NCBI GenBank assembly: GCA_964649085.1
Contig: CAZYPN010000012.1
Coordinates: forward strand, 92,449 to 156,448
Direction: 5' to 3'
Source: JADMJV01 sp964649085
Lineage (GTDB): Bacteria > Vulcanimicrobiota > Xenobia > Xenobiales > JADMJV01
DNA: 64,000 nucleotides
In this document: positions 18,034 through 26,173 of the stretch, piece by piece
Layout: each line of letters starts with the position of its first letter
How positions within the stretch are numbered: position 1 is the first letter of the stretch
Notes under the pieces: generated by a model
Told to the model about the DNA's origin: nothing
What the model saw: only the letters and a program-made list of their open reading frames with translations
Database searches by the model: none
Translations under genes and position numbers: made by a program

Positions 18034-18525
18034 ATGCAATGTCCCGCCTGCCGTAAGCCCAGCCTGCAAGCCCGCCGCGACAAGCAGAGCTTTCTCGAGG
18101 TCGATACCTGCCTGGAGTGTCAGGGAATCTGGTTTGATGTGGGTGAGCTTCGCGAGCTCTATCACAGCAGCGATCTTCGTCAGCAGCTGCTCCCCGACGC
18201 CAGGCGCGAACGCCCCCAGTTGACCTACCAACTTTCCAGCAACACTCGGGGCTGCCCGCGTTGCCACAAGCATATGGACGGTCATCACATCGGGGATGTG
18301 GTGGTGGACATTTGCTCGAGTTGCCAGGGGATGTGGCTCGACCATGGCGAGCTCTTCCGCCTGACACAGATGTACAAGAATGAGGGATTCGCCCAGGATT
18401 GCCAGGTTACCGAGGAGATACGAGAGGGCCTGAAAACCAGAAGCGGGCCGGTAAGCTTGTTGCAGGAGAGTCTGCTGATGCTGTACGGGCTGCTCCGCTC
18501 CTTTCTCGGCCAACCCTTACGATGA
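18034..18525 (+). CDS. Duplicated TFIIB-type zinc-ribbon protein
   Basis: This 163-residue protein has two zf-TFIIB-type units: CPACRKPSL...CLECQGIWFDVGELREL (from residue 3) and CPRCHKHMDG...CSSCQGMWLDHGELFRL (about 73-110). Both show the CxxC-x(n)-CxxC-x-G-x-W-x-D-x-GEL signature. A hydrophobic segment near the C-terminus (LLMLYGLLRSFLG) may touch the membrane. ATG 18034 places Cys3 of the first ribbon correctly; a longer frame from 17974 runs back into the SulP gene. It is 19 bp after SulP and overlaps the next gene by ATGA. Family function is unknown. Confidence 0.8.
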   Translation: MQCPACRKPSLQARRDKQSFLEVDTCLECQGIWFDVGELRELYHSSDLRQQLLPDARRERPQLTYQLSSNTRGCPRCHKHMDGHHIGDVVVDICSSCQGMWLDHGELFRLTQMYKNEGFAQDCQVTEEIREGLKTRSGPVSLLQESLLMLYGLLRSFLGQPLR

Positions 18526-18887
18526 GGTGTTGGGGGCTGTGGCTGCTGTTGGTCGGGTTGGCCGCGGCTCAACAGATGAAGGGCACACTGGAGGTGGTAA
18601 TGCAGGAGCGAGGCGCCTGCACAAAATCGCTCAACTGCTGGAGTGGGATCTGTGGACATCACCCCGGCGTGCTCTTGCAGACTCGCGAGGGTGCGGTTCG
18701 TTTGTGGCCGGGTCCAGGTCGGACGCTGGCCTCTTTGGGCCGTTTTCACGGGCGCTCGGTCGTAGTCCAGTTGCGACCGAAGCCTCGCCTGGTCGGCGAC
18801 CCGAACTTGCAACAACCGTCCCACCAGGAGCGTCCCTTGGAATACGAGATCCTACAGATTCGGGTCGCCAATCAGAGTAAAATCTAG
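18522..18887 (+). CDS. Small exported protein of unknown function
   Basis: This is a 121-residue protein with a signal peptide (MRCWGLWLLLVGLAAAQQ). The mature part looks beta-rich (GTLEVVMQERGACTKSLNCW..., then VRLWPGPGRTLASLGRFHGRSVVVQLRP), compatible with a small OB-like barrel. It has three Cys in its first half (ACTKSLNCWSGIC) that could form a disulfide in the periplasm. The ATG overlaps the upstream stop (ATGA). The stop codon shares the tetranucleotide CTAG with the stop of the convergent 30-residue peptide gene. Confidence 0.65.
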   Translation: MRCWGLWLLLVGLAAAQQMKGTLEVVMQERGACTKSLNCWSGICGHHPGVLLQTREGAVRLWPGPGRTLASLGRFHGRSVVVQLRPKPRLVGDPNLQQPSHQERPLEYEILQIRVANQSKI

Positions 18888-18976
18888 CGTTCGCTGGTGT
18901 CGCCGGCGTAGGCCGACTCGCGAGCCAGTTCCTCTTCGGCGACGACCTTTTCCACGCGTGGAGCAACGTATTTCAT
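18884..18976 (-). CDS. 30-residue peptide with YxxP leader-like motif, coupled to the large upstream gene
   Basis: The frame begins MKYVAPRVEKVVAEEEL and ends AGDTSER. The ATG overlaps the stop of the 855-codon gene (ATGA), and GGAGG lies 6 nt upstream within that gene, so it should be efficiently translated by coupling. Y3-x-x-P6 followed by spaced hydrophobics and Leu17 resembles leader peptides recognised by RRE domains in lasso and related RiPPs. The segment after Leu17 lacks Cys and is short. No recognised RiPP maturase is next door, so this may instead be a small regulatory or subunit peptide. Confidence 0.6.
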   Translation of the reverse strand: MKYVAPRVEKVVAEEELARESAYAGDTSER

Positions 18977-21540
18977 ACTGCACCTCCTTCCGTCGCCGAA
19001 ATTTCCTCCCCCAGGCGGACTTTCCTGGCTTTCTCTTCGAGCCGTTTCAGGATGCGCTCGGCCAAAAATTGCCAGCGCGGGGGCACCAGCCAGCAGCAGT
19101 CGCGCGGGCCTGGGGGCACGGGTTGCTGCATCCACAAGCGAAGCTGCCCGTTGAGCAGCAAGTGGTTCACATAGCGCAAGTCGCGCCAGGTGCCGTCGCC
19201 ATCCTGAAATAGAAGCTGCTGAGAGAGCGGCACATGTTGCCAGTCGGGCTCTTCGACCATTTGATAAGCCAGCAAGCTCCAGAGGGCTCTTTGCAAAGGC
19301 TCGCGCTGTCGGGCGGGCAGCTCGCACAGCTGCTCGGCAGTCTGCAACAGACGCTGGCTCACGCACTTGCGTACCTGTTGTAGCCATTGCTGCAGCAGCG
19401 GGGTCTGCTTGTGCAAATCGGCGGGACGGATATCGAGCGATTCCCCATCGAACTGCAACGGACCAAAACCCAGGCGGACCTTTAGAGCATAGGGTTGTTG
19501 CTTGATCCCCAGGCGCATCTCGCCGCTCAGTTCGTGATCGAGAGCCAGCAGATCGGCGGGGATCCTGAGAATGCCTTGAGTTCTTCGCCAGCTCAGGGGT
19601 TCCTCGAGCACGGCTTCGTCCTCATCGTCTGCGTCGGGAACGGCCACGTGCTGGGCGCCGAAATAACGCTGCAGCGCTGCGCGTTGCCAGGGTTCAAAAC
19701 GTCCCGCCAGGTCCAGAATCGCCCCGCGATGGTGCAGTTCCTCTTGCAGTTCCCCGAATCCCCAATTGAAAAGTTCAACAGGCGGCAGGCTGTGGGGGTA
19801 GTGCCTACCCAACTCGGCCAGCAAGGCCAGGTAGCTCAGCGTACGCCCCGCCAGATGGTCCCCTTCGCCGCAGCTCCAGAGTTCACGAAAGAGCTCAAGG
19901 ATGCTCTCGGTCGACGTATTTGCCCCCAGTCGCAGACCCTCGGGATAATGGGGGGGGCATGGGTGCCATTTTCCGTCATCACCTCTTCTGGCTGCCGCCA
20001 CCCCGCTGACAAACGAGGAGCCCCGACGCCAGACCAACTGGAGAAATCCTTCTGCCTTTCGAAGTTGATGCCAGCACGGGTCTTCGCCATCGGGACAGGT
20101 GTGCAGCGGTAGGCCAAGCCATTCTTGCAAGGCCTCGCGCAGTTCGGGGGCGAGGCGTAGAATGGGTGGCATTTCCGAATGTGGCAGAGGGTCCAGGTCG
20201 CGAAAACGATGATTTCTCACCAATACTCGACCCCAGGGTTCAGCCCGTCGTCGGATTTCAGAGGCCGAAGCAAAGCGCAACTTTCCTTCCTCGGTCCAGT
20301 TGGAAAGTAGCGGAAAGTCTTGCCAGCGTTCCATTCCCAGGCTGCTGTGCTCCAGGTGGCGCAGCAGCTGGAAGCGTACCACTTCCTCGGCCTCGGGTGG
20401 CCAATTACGAGCCAGCAACGGCAACAGGCGGGAAATAAACAAGGTGTGGAGTTCGGACGGCAGCGGTGCTGAACTACGATAGTAGAAGTGGCTCGGCGTT
20501 GGCCAGCCGGGATGCCTTTCCAGATTTTCTACCAGCTGGCTCAACACACGCTGTAGAACCCGCTGTCGGGCTTCGCTGTGGACCAGTGTGCTCAGGGAAA
20601 GGTCGGGTTCCAGTGTGTGGCTATTGAGGTATAGGGCCAGTCCGGGTAGAAATCCGCGCAGTTTCTGTTCGCCAAAGGCCAGCCCGTACAGATGCCAGAA
20701 GATCGTGGTGGACCTCCGTGACCCCGCGGTGAAGTAGGCGAACCCCGCGGCGTCTTCGAGCGCTGGGGTCTCGATGGGTGGCTTTTCGAAGCGCACGGGC
20801 AGTTGAAGTTCTTCAGGCACACCTGGAATCACAAACGAGCGAGTCTGGGTCACCAGGATCTCTCGGGTCAGGCGCTGTTCATTCCAGCGAATGTCAGCGA
20901 ATTTGCCGGCCAGGGCGGCCTCCTCGGCCCAGCGGTTTTCGGCCGGCGTGGCAACCGAGTGGAGTTTGTGCCAAAACTTGTCGATCACGCTCTGGTCCAG
21001 CCGTAACTTCAGCCGATGCGACATGGGTCCTCGGAAAGCTCGCTGGCACCATTGTTCCTGCCCGCGGGTAAAGGTCCATAGGTGGTCTGGGGCCGATGCC
21101 CACTGGGCGCGATTCACCGACTGAGCCAGGGCGGTTTGCAGGCCCAACAATAGCGTGGCCACTCCGGGCTGTCCGCCTCCCCACAGGCGTGGACCGGTGC
21201 GCACCTCCTGGTCGAGGGGAACCCCGTCCCAGTCGATCTGCAGCGTTCCGAAGCCGGCCTTCAGGTAAAACCGCCGGGCCTGCATTTGCAGTGCCGCCAG
21301 CAAGAGGGCCACCAGATAACGATCTGGTCGTGACAGGCGAAAGCCCCCCAGTTTTTGACGAGCGCGCGAGAGATCGAGGGTGAACCGACCCGAGGAGTCC
21401 AGCTCTCCCTGGGAGGCAAGGTTCTTGAGGAACTCTTTGACGCCGCTCAAGCCTCTGGGGTTCGAGTCACACCAGAGGCTACCTGTCGTCGGCAGGGGTT
21501 TCCTCGCTCCGGACAAACTTCCGGACATGCCCTCGGTCAT
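18973..21540 (-). CDS. Large unknown protein, paralogue of the 647-residue protein at 47076-49019
   Basis: This frame gives up to 855 residues; it probably starts at ATG 21540, ATG 21528 or TTG 21450. The N-terminal module (SSGRFTLDLSRARQKLGGF ... FGTLQIDWDG) aligns by eye with RGHFTVDDARARDILLRF ... CTEIRWDG in the second protein. A middle block around WHLYGLAFGEQ...LEPDLSLSTLVHSEARQRV also matches. The N-terminus is reminiscent of a degenerate Hsp90-like (GHKL) ATPase fold, an inference only. The rest is Trp/Leu/Gln/Arg-rich with no recognised domain and no TM segment. The gene ends coupled to the 30-residue peptide gene. Confidence 0.7.
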   Translation of the reverse strand: MTEGMSGSLSGARKPLPTTGSLWCDSNPRGLSGVKEFLKNLASQGELDSSGRFTLDLSRARQKLGGFRLSRPDRYLVALLLAALQMQARRFYLKAGFGTLQIDWDGVPLDQEVRTGPRLWGGGQPGVATLLLGLQTALAQSVNRAQWASAPDHLWTFTRGQEQWCQRAFRGPMSHRLKLRLDQSVIDKFWHKLHSVATPAENRWAEEAALAGKFADIRWNEQRLTREILVTQTRSFVIPGVPEELQLPVRFEKPPIETPALEDAAGFAYFTAGSRRSTTIFWHLYGLAFGEQKLRGFLPGLALYLNSHTLEPDLSLSTLVHSEARQRVLQRVLSQLVENLERHPGWPTPSHFYYRSSAPLPSELHTLFISRLLPLLARNWPPEAEEVVRFQLLRHLEHSSLGMERWQDFPLLSNWTEEGKLRFASASEIRRRAEPWGRVLVRNHRFRDLDPLPHSEMPPILRLAPELREALQEWLGLPLHTCPDGEDPCWHQLRKAEGFLQLVWRRGSSFVSGVAAARRGDDGKWHPCPPHYPEGLRLGANTSTESILELFRELWSCGEGDHLAGRTLSYLALLAELGRHYPHSLPPVELFNWGFGELQEELHHRGAILDLAGRFEPWQRAALQRYFGAQHVAVPDADDEDEAVLEEPLSWRRTQGILRIPADLLALDHELSGEMRLGIKQQPYALKVRLGFGPLQFDGESLDIRPADLHKQTPLLQQWLQQVRKCVSQRLLQTAEQLCELPARQREPLQRALWSLLAYQMVEEPDWQHVPLSQQLLFQDGDGTWRDLRYVNHLLLNGQLRLWMQQPVPPGPRDCCWLVPPRWQFLAERILKRLEEKARKVRLGEEISATEGGAV
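21451..21479. promoter_or_regulatory. Perfect inverted repeat between two divergent genes
   Basis: GCCTCTGG (21451-21458) and CCAGAGGC (21472-21479) form a perfect inverted repeat with a 13-nt spacer, extendable by one A/T pair. It lies between the conserved parts of the divergent large unknown gene and the kinase-GGDEF gene. It could be an operator or an RNA hairpin. If it is the operator, the minus-strand gene starts at the TTG at 21450. Confidence 0.35.
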
Positions 21541-22951
21541 ACTTCTTTTCGGACCCCCTGCGGCCGGAAAAAGCTCGCTGGCGCGCGACGTGCTCGGACA
21601 TTACCGTGCCTTTGGCGAGGCCACGCCGCTGATTTATCTGAGCACCGACCAGCTCCGCGAGGCGGTCTCGGGTCCGGGCTATCTCGGCTCGATTCGTCCC
21701 TCGATCTATCACGGCATACGCAGCATGACCGAGCAGGCCCTGGCTTCTGGCCACCACGTTCTGATCGACGGGAACTACCTCGACGCCCGCAATCGGACTC
21801 CGCTGCTGCAGTTGTTCAAGCGGCTCAAGGCCAGGGCACTAAAGGTGCTGGTCACCTGCTCGTTGCCTGGGGCGCTGCGTCGCAATGCGGGCCGGGTGGG
21901 GCCAGAAAAGGTTCCCGACGACTACCTCCGCGAGGTCTTCGGCAGGGTGAAGCGGGTTCGTGCGCTGGCCGATCTGTGCATCGATACCGAAGTCGGTCAC
22001 CCCGGGGCTGCGCAGCAGATTTTGTCCTGGCTGCTGGAGACTTCTTCCGACCAGCTCGACCTTTCTCGTTTTCCCGACCCGCTGGAGGACGAGTGGCTGC
22101 AGCGCGGTCTCGAGTTGGAGGTGGCCAGCGGAGAAGACATCTGGAAAGCCGGTAGCATTTCCCAACGGGTGGTCAGAGTGCTGGAGGGCGAACTGGAAGT
22201 GGTGCGACAGGTGGCCGGTCAGCCCGAAGTCGTCATCAATCGCCTCCACTCCGGTGATCTGGCGGGGGAACTCTCTTCTCTCGACGGTAGCCCGCACTCT
22301 GCCACCGTGCGGGCCACTCGTCCCAGCCGGGTAGTAGCCCTCGATTCGGTGCAGTTTCGCGGACTGATGCGTCGTTATCCGGCGCTGCTCGATCGCGTGC
22401 TGCAGGGCATGGTCAGCCGCATCCGCTCGCTCAGCGGAGCTGCCAGCGACGCCTGTGTCGATCTGCTCAGCGGCCTGGGCAACCGGCGAATGCTGGAAGA
22501 GCTCTTGCCCGAATTGGAACAGCGCGCATGTCGCGACGGTAGCCCATTGTCGCTGGCCGTTTTCGATATCGATCGCTTCAAAGGCATCAACGATACCCAC
22601 GGCCACGAGGTGGGCGACGTTATGATTCGGGCCGTGGCCCAACTGCTCCAACAGTCCATCGGCCCTCCCGCTGCCTGCCTGCGCTATGGAGGGGACGAGT
22701 TCGTCGTCTTGCTGCCGGGGGTCGAACTTGGCGCCGCTCAGGCCATCCTGCAGGGCTTCATCGAGCAGGTCCGCGCTCGCTCGTTTGAGGTTTCTGCACA
22801 GTTCTACCTGAAAGCGACCATCAGTATGGGATTGGCCAGCTACCCGGAGGGCACTGGCGATTGTTCCCAACTCTTCCATCTGGCCGACCAGGCTCTTTAT
22901 GCCTCTAAGGCGGCCGGCCGCGACCGCCTGAGCATCTGGGGTCAGTGCTGA
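21527..22951 (+). CDS. P-loop kinase - cyclic-nucleotide-binding - GGDEF fusion protein
   Basis: This protein has about 474 residues from ATG 21527. Residues 4-170 are an AAA_33-type P-loop kinase (VILLFGPPAAGKSSLARDV, DGNYLDARNRTPLL). Residues about 185-300 are a cNMP-binding beta-roll (GDLAGELSSLDGSPHSATVRA). Residues about 315-474 are a GGDEF diguanylate cyclase with the intact RYGGDEF signature and FDIDRFKGINDTHGHEVGD. No RxxD inhibitory site precedes GGDEF, so product inhibition may be absent. It probably joins phosphorylation or nucleotide sensing to c-di-GMP synthesis. It is soluble, with no TM segments. A longer frame upstream to 21380 lacks homology. Confidence 0.85.
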   Translation: MPSVILLFGPPAAGKSSLARDVLGHYRAFGEATPLIYLSTDQLREAVSGPGYLGSIRPSIYHGIRSMTEQALASGHHVLIDGNYLDARNRTPLLQLFKRLKARALKVLVTCSLPGALRRNAGRVGPEKVPDDYLREVFGRVKRVRALADLCIDTEVGHPGAAQQILSWLLETSSDQLDLSRFPDPLEDEWLQRGLELEVASGEDIWKAGSISQRVVRVLEGELEVVRQVAGQPEVVINRLHSGDLAGELSSLDGSPHSATVRATRPSRVVALDSVQFRGLMRRYPALLDRVLQGMVSRIRSLSGAASDACVDLLSGLGNRRMLEELLPELEQRACRDGSPLSLAVFDIDRFKGINDTHGHEVGDVMIRAVAQLLQQSIGPPAACLRYGGDEFVVLLPGVELGAAQAILQGFIEQVRARSFEVSAQFYLKATISMGLASYPEGTGDCSQLFHLADQALYASKAAGRDRLSIWGQC

Positions 22952-22995
22952 TCTGGGTCATAGGCCCGCAGAAACGGAAAGGTTAGGTTCAGAAG

Positions 22996-23844
22996 ATGAA
23001 AATCATGCTTCCTCTCGACGGCTCCGAACTCTCGGAGTCGGTATTGCCTTCGGTGGTGGGTCTGGCCCGGCGTTTGCAGGCAGAGCTACTGCTTGTCAAG
23101 ATCACCGATCCTTTTGTTGCCATGACGCCCGAAATGCCCAGTCTAGCCCTGCGCTGGCAGGAACAGGCTGAGGCCGAATCGGCTCGATACCTGGAGCGCC
23201 TGGCTGCCAGTCTGTGTGACCTCAAGGTGGAGACGCGGAGCATGTTGGGCGTGCCTCGTGACGTGCTGCCCGAACTGGCCACAACCAGTGGTTGCCAGCT
23301 GATCGCCATGGCTTCCCACGGGCGTACGGGAGTGGCGCGCTGGTTGTTGGGTAGCGTGGCCGAGCGGGTGCTGCGCCGGGCAACCTGTCCCGTGTTGCTG
23401 ATGCGACCGGGTGTTGAGCTACCCCAGCAAGGGTTTCGCCGGGTGCTGGTACCCGTAGACGGTTCTGCGACGTCGGAGCGAGTTTTGCAAGAGATTCTTC
23501 CCTATCTTGCCGAGGAGCCGCAGGTTGTGGTCATGCGAGCCAGTGGGTTGACGCTGCAAGAACACGCACAGGTGCTCGACCCGGGGGCTCGCGAGAGTTA
23601 CCTGCTGGGGCTGGAGGCCTCGCTGGCCGACCTCAAGGTGGAGGGTCTTCAGTTGGATATCCGGGTGGTCGATAGCGAGGCTCCCGAAGCTATCTTGACG
23701 CTGAGCGAAGAGATGAACTGCGATCTGATCGCCATGTCGACGCATGGTCGCACCGGTCTGGATCGCTTCCTGTTGGGAAGCGTCACCGAAAAGGTGGCGC
23801 GTTACTCCAAGATGGCGGTGCTGGCCTTTCCGGTTTCGCGTTAA
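22996..23844 (+). CDS. Tandem universal stress protein
   Basis: This 282-residue protein has two Usp domains: residues 1-137 (MKIMLPLDGSELSESVLPSV ... ASHGRTGVARWLLGSVAERVLRRATCPVLLMRP) and 145-282 (FRRVLVPVDGSATSERVL ... STHGRTGLDRFLLGSVTEKVARYSKMAVL). Both keep the ATP-binding G-x2-G-x9-G(S/T)-type loop. It lies 44 bp after the GGDEF gene. TAGGTT followed by 6 nt before ATG could be a leaderless -10. There is no Shine-Dalgarno sequence at normal distance. Confidence 0.9.
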   Translation: MKIMLPLDGSELSESVLPSVVGLARRLQAELLLVKITDPFVAMTPEMPSLALRWQEQAEAESARYLERLAASLCDLKVETRSMLGVPRDVLPELATTSGCQLIAMASHGRTGVARWLLGSVAERVLRRATCPVLLMRPGVELPQQGFRRVLVPVDGSATSERVLQEILPYLAEEPQVVVMRASGLTLQEHAQVLDPGARESYLLGLEASLADLKVEGLQLDIRVVDSEAPEAILTLSEEMNCDLIAMSTHGRTGLDRFLLGSVTEKVARYSKMAVLAFPVSR

Positions 23845-23864
23845 GACCTCCCTGGGTCCGGCGG

Positions 23865-23904
23865 TTGACAGGATCGGTTTTTAGGCATACAAGATAAATC
23901 TTGT
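23865..23904 (+). promoter_or_regulatory. Promoter with palindromic operator before the PepSY gene
   Basis: TTGACA (23865-23870), a 17-nt spacer and TACAAG (23888-23893) form a good sigma70-like promoter. The perfect palindrome ACAAGAT-AA-ATCTTGT (23889-23904) overlaps the -10 and the likely start of transcription. That is where a repressor would act. The position suggests metal- or redox-responsive repression, but the sequence is not a clear Fur box. Confidence 0.6.
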
Positions 23905-23920
23905 GTTTAGCCTCAACAGT

Positions 23921-25033
23921 ATGCGGGCTCGTTGGCTCTGGCTTCATCGTTGGCTCGGACTCTTCTTGCTGCTCTTCTGTGTGCCCATCGGTTTGACGGG
24001 CAGCATCAACGTTTACCATCGCGAGATCGATCGCTGGCTGTACCCCGCTCTCTATGAGCCGCGCACCCAGGGTCCGGCCCTGGCTCTGGGCCCTATCCTC
24101 CGCAAGGTTCAAGAGCGTGATCCGGGCGCGGTGATTTCGCTGATTTTGCCCGACGCCTACTGGCCGGTGTTGCTCATTCACCAGCGCCGTGGGAGCGAGG
24201 TCTGGCGCATGGCCTTCGACCCGGCCTCGGGCGAGTTTCTGGCCGAGCGCAATCAGAGTCGAGCTCTTTTGCCCACGCTGTATCGACTGCATCAACACCT
24301 TCTGCTCAAGCCCTACTGGGGCGAAGAACTGGTGGGCATCGTGGGCATAGCCCTGAGCATTTCTTGTCTCTCGGGTCTCTGGTTGTGGCGCCCCCAGCCT
24401 CGCCACCTTTGGAAGTCTCTTGGAGTTCGCTGGCGCGGCTCGGTGTATCGCTTCAACTGGGAACTGCACGGCGCTGGCGGTTTTTGGGTCAGCCTGATCA
24501 TGTTGGGGGTTGCGATCTCTGGTGTCGCGCTCGTCTTTCCCAGCCTGCTGTCTCCCCTGGCACCTCGGGTCGTGAAGCCCACTTCGGTAGTGGCCCGCGG
24601 GCCATTACCCGCGGCCGACCCCGACGCCGTGCTGGGGCGCGTGCGTCAGTTGCGTCCCGATCTGGTGCCGTTGGTGCTGGTTCTTCCCACGTCGCGACTC
24701 AACCTGTGGCGGGTGGCGCTGCGCCCGGCCAGCCACCATGGAACCGTGGGCGGCATGGAGCAGCTCTGGATCGATCCCTGGACGTTGCAGGTTCAAGAGC
24801 ACAAGTCACCTCGGGGCAGCGTAGGCGACCTCGCCATGGCCTGGCGCTTTCCCCTTCACAATGGAAGCTTGTTGGGAGAGGGGGGGCGCTTTCTGGTGTT
24901 CCTCTCGGGCCTGGCCTTACCCATGTTGGGCCTGACCGGAGCCTATGTGTGGAACTATCGACGAGTTCGCCGCCGCCCCCGACGCTCGATTCAGGTTGGG
25001 GCCCAGATCAGTTCCGACACACCCACCGAGTAG
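23921..25033 (+). CDS. PepSY-associated TM protein (iron-regulated membrane protein family)
   Basis: This is a 370-residue inner-membrane protein. The start WLWLHRWLGLFLLLFCVPIGLTGSINVYHREIDRWLYPALY is the PepSY_TM hallmark, with the first helix flanked by a conserved His. PepSY-like periplasmic segments and further TM pairs follow (IGLTGSI; WELHGAGGFWVSLIMLGVAISGVALVFPS; FPLHNGSLLGEGGRFLVFLSGLALPMLG). Such proteins are often near siderophore or heme uptake genes and may act as reductases. A GTG at 23903 is in frame but lies inside the operator palindrome, so ATG 23921 is preferred. It overlaps the convergent gene by 43 bp. Confidence 0.82.
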   Translation: MRARWLWLHRWLGLFLLLFCVPIGLTGSINVYHREIDRWLYPALYEPRTQGPALALGPILRKVQERDPGAVISLILPDAYWPVLLIHQRRGSEVWRMAFDPASGEFLAERNQSRALLPTLYRLHQHLLLKPYWGEELVGIVGIALSISCLSGLWLWRPQPRHLWKSLGVRWRGSVYRFNWELHGAGGFWVSLIMLGVAISGVALVFPSLLSPLAPRVVKPTSVVARGPLPAADPDAVLGRVRQLRPDLVPLVLVLPTSRLNLWRVALRPASHHGTVGGMEQLWIDPWTLQVQEHKSPRGSVGDLAMAWRFPLHNGSLLGEGGRFLVFLSGLALPMLGLTGAYVWNYRRVRRRPRRSIQVGAQISSDTPTE

Positions 25034-26055
25034 CCCGTACCGAAGCCCACCATGAGCACCCGCTGATCGGGCTGCAATTGGCCGCGCTGAAGCGATTGGC
25101 TGATCAGCAGCGGAATGGAGGCACTGCTGGTGTTGCCCAGCTGATCGATATTGCTCAGAACCCGCTCCTCGGGCACCTGCATCCGTCGGCAGACGGCCTC
25201 GACGATGCGTTGATTGGCCTGGTGAAAGGCCACCAACTGGTAGTCTTCCAGGCGCCGCCCCCGGCGATGCAGTTCCAACTGAATCCGCTCGGGCAGGTCG
25301 CTGACCATGTCCTTGAAGACCTGCCTTCCTTGCATCAACACGCGCCAGCTCGAATGGGGGTCGACACTCAAGTCCAAGTGGTCTCCGTCGACACGAAAGC
25401 GATAGGTGGGTCCGGGGGCGTGGGCGATTTGGATCAGGGGGCCTTTGGCGCCTCGCGTCGACCAGGCCACCTCGCCCACTCCTTCGTCGCGGCTGCGAAC
25501 CACTACCGTGGCCGCCGCGGCGTCGCCGAAAATCACGCAGGTGGCTCGGTCGGTGGCGTCGACCACGCGTGTCATGGCTTCGCTGGTCACCAGCAACCCC
25601 GCGCTGCCCTCGGGAAATGGAGCCAGCAACGACTGGATCAGGTGGATCCCGGAAAGAAAGCCGTTACAGCCGGAAGGCAAATCGAAGGCCACCAGATCGT
25701 TGCCCAAACCCAGGTCACCCTGGAGCAAGGCCGATTGGGGGGGAACGATACTGTCGGGGGTTACACTGCTGACTACCACCACCCGGTATTGCTCGAGGTC
25801 CACGCCTGCTCGTTGCACCGCTTGGCGGGCCGCGCACAGGGCCATGTCATAGGCGTTCAAACTCGCGTCCAGAATGCGGCGACTGCGCACGCCGACCCGG
25901 TCTACGGCGAAGCTGGGGTCCGGTAGGGCAAAGTCCAGGCCCTGTTCTTGTTGAAAGTGGGAGAGCGCCTGCCACATGCGCTCATTGCTGACTTCCAGAC
26001 CGGGGAGGTCGCGCCCCGGCAAGGCTTCCCCGATGCTGACGATTTGTAGGTTCAC
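24991..26055 (-). CDS. 3-oxoacyl-ACP synthase III (FabH/KAS III-like)
   Basis: This is a 354-residue thiolase-fold condensing enzyme. The catalytic triad is visible: Cys in DLPSGCNGFLSGIH, His in VAFHQANQRIVEA and Asn in LGNTSSASIP. Ends such as GFGTGYSVGVSELIWAP are typical. Start is GTG 26055 with AAAGGG upstream. It stands alone and divergent from the marR gene, with no fatty-acid synthesis genes nearby, so it may serve secondary lipid or polyketide initiation rather than housekeeping FabH. Confidence 0.9.
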   Translation of the reverse strand: MNLQIVSIGEALPGRDLPGLEVSNERMWQALSHFQQEQGLDFALPDPSFAVDRVGVRSRRILDASLNAYDMALCAARQAVQRAGVDLEQYRVVVVSSVTPDSIVPPQSALLQGDLGLGNDLVAFDLPSGCNGFLSGIHLIQSLLAPFPEGSAGLLVTSEAMTRVVDATDRATCVIFGDAAAATVVVRSRDEGVGEVAWSTRGAKGPLIQIAHAPGPTYRFRVDGDHLDLSVDPHSSWRVLMQGRQVFKDMVSDLPERIQLELHRRGRRLEDYQLVAFHQANQRIVEAVCRRMQVPEERVLSNIDQLGNTSSASIPLLISQSLQRGQLQPDQRVLMVGFGTGYSVGVSELIWAPT

Positions 26056-26173
26056 GATGTACTGCCCTTTGGCATTCCAGGCGGGGGCCCTGCAGCCGGG
26101 GAATTTTTCTCTACTTTGTCACCGGTCGGTCCGACGGGGCGACAAGGTTTCCCCTTGTTGCTGTAGTGGGGCG

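Noticed and set aside
21459..21471. GGTTCGAGTC resembles a tRNA T-loop.
   Set aside because: The bases around it do not pair as a T-stem, and no acceptor, D or anticodon arms are found.
24364..25926. 520-codon plus-strand frame crossing the PepSY and KAS III genes.
   Set aside because: It overlaps two genes with clear catalytic or membrane signatures in other frames and has no recognisable domain.
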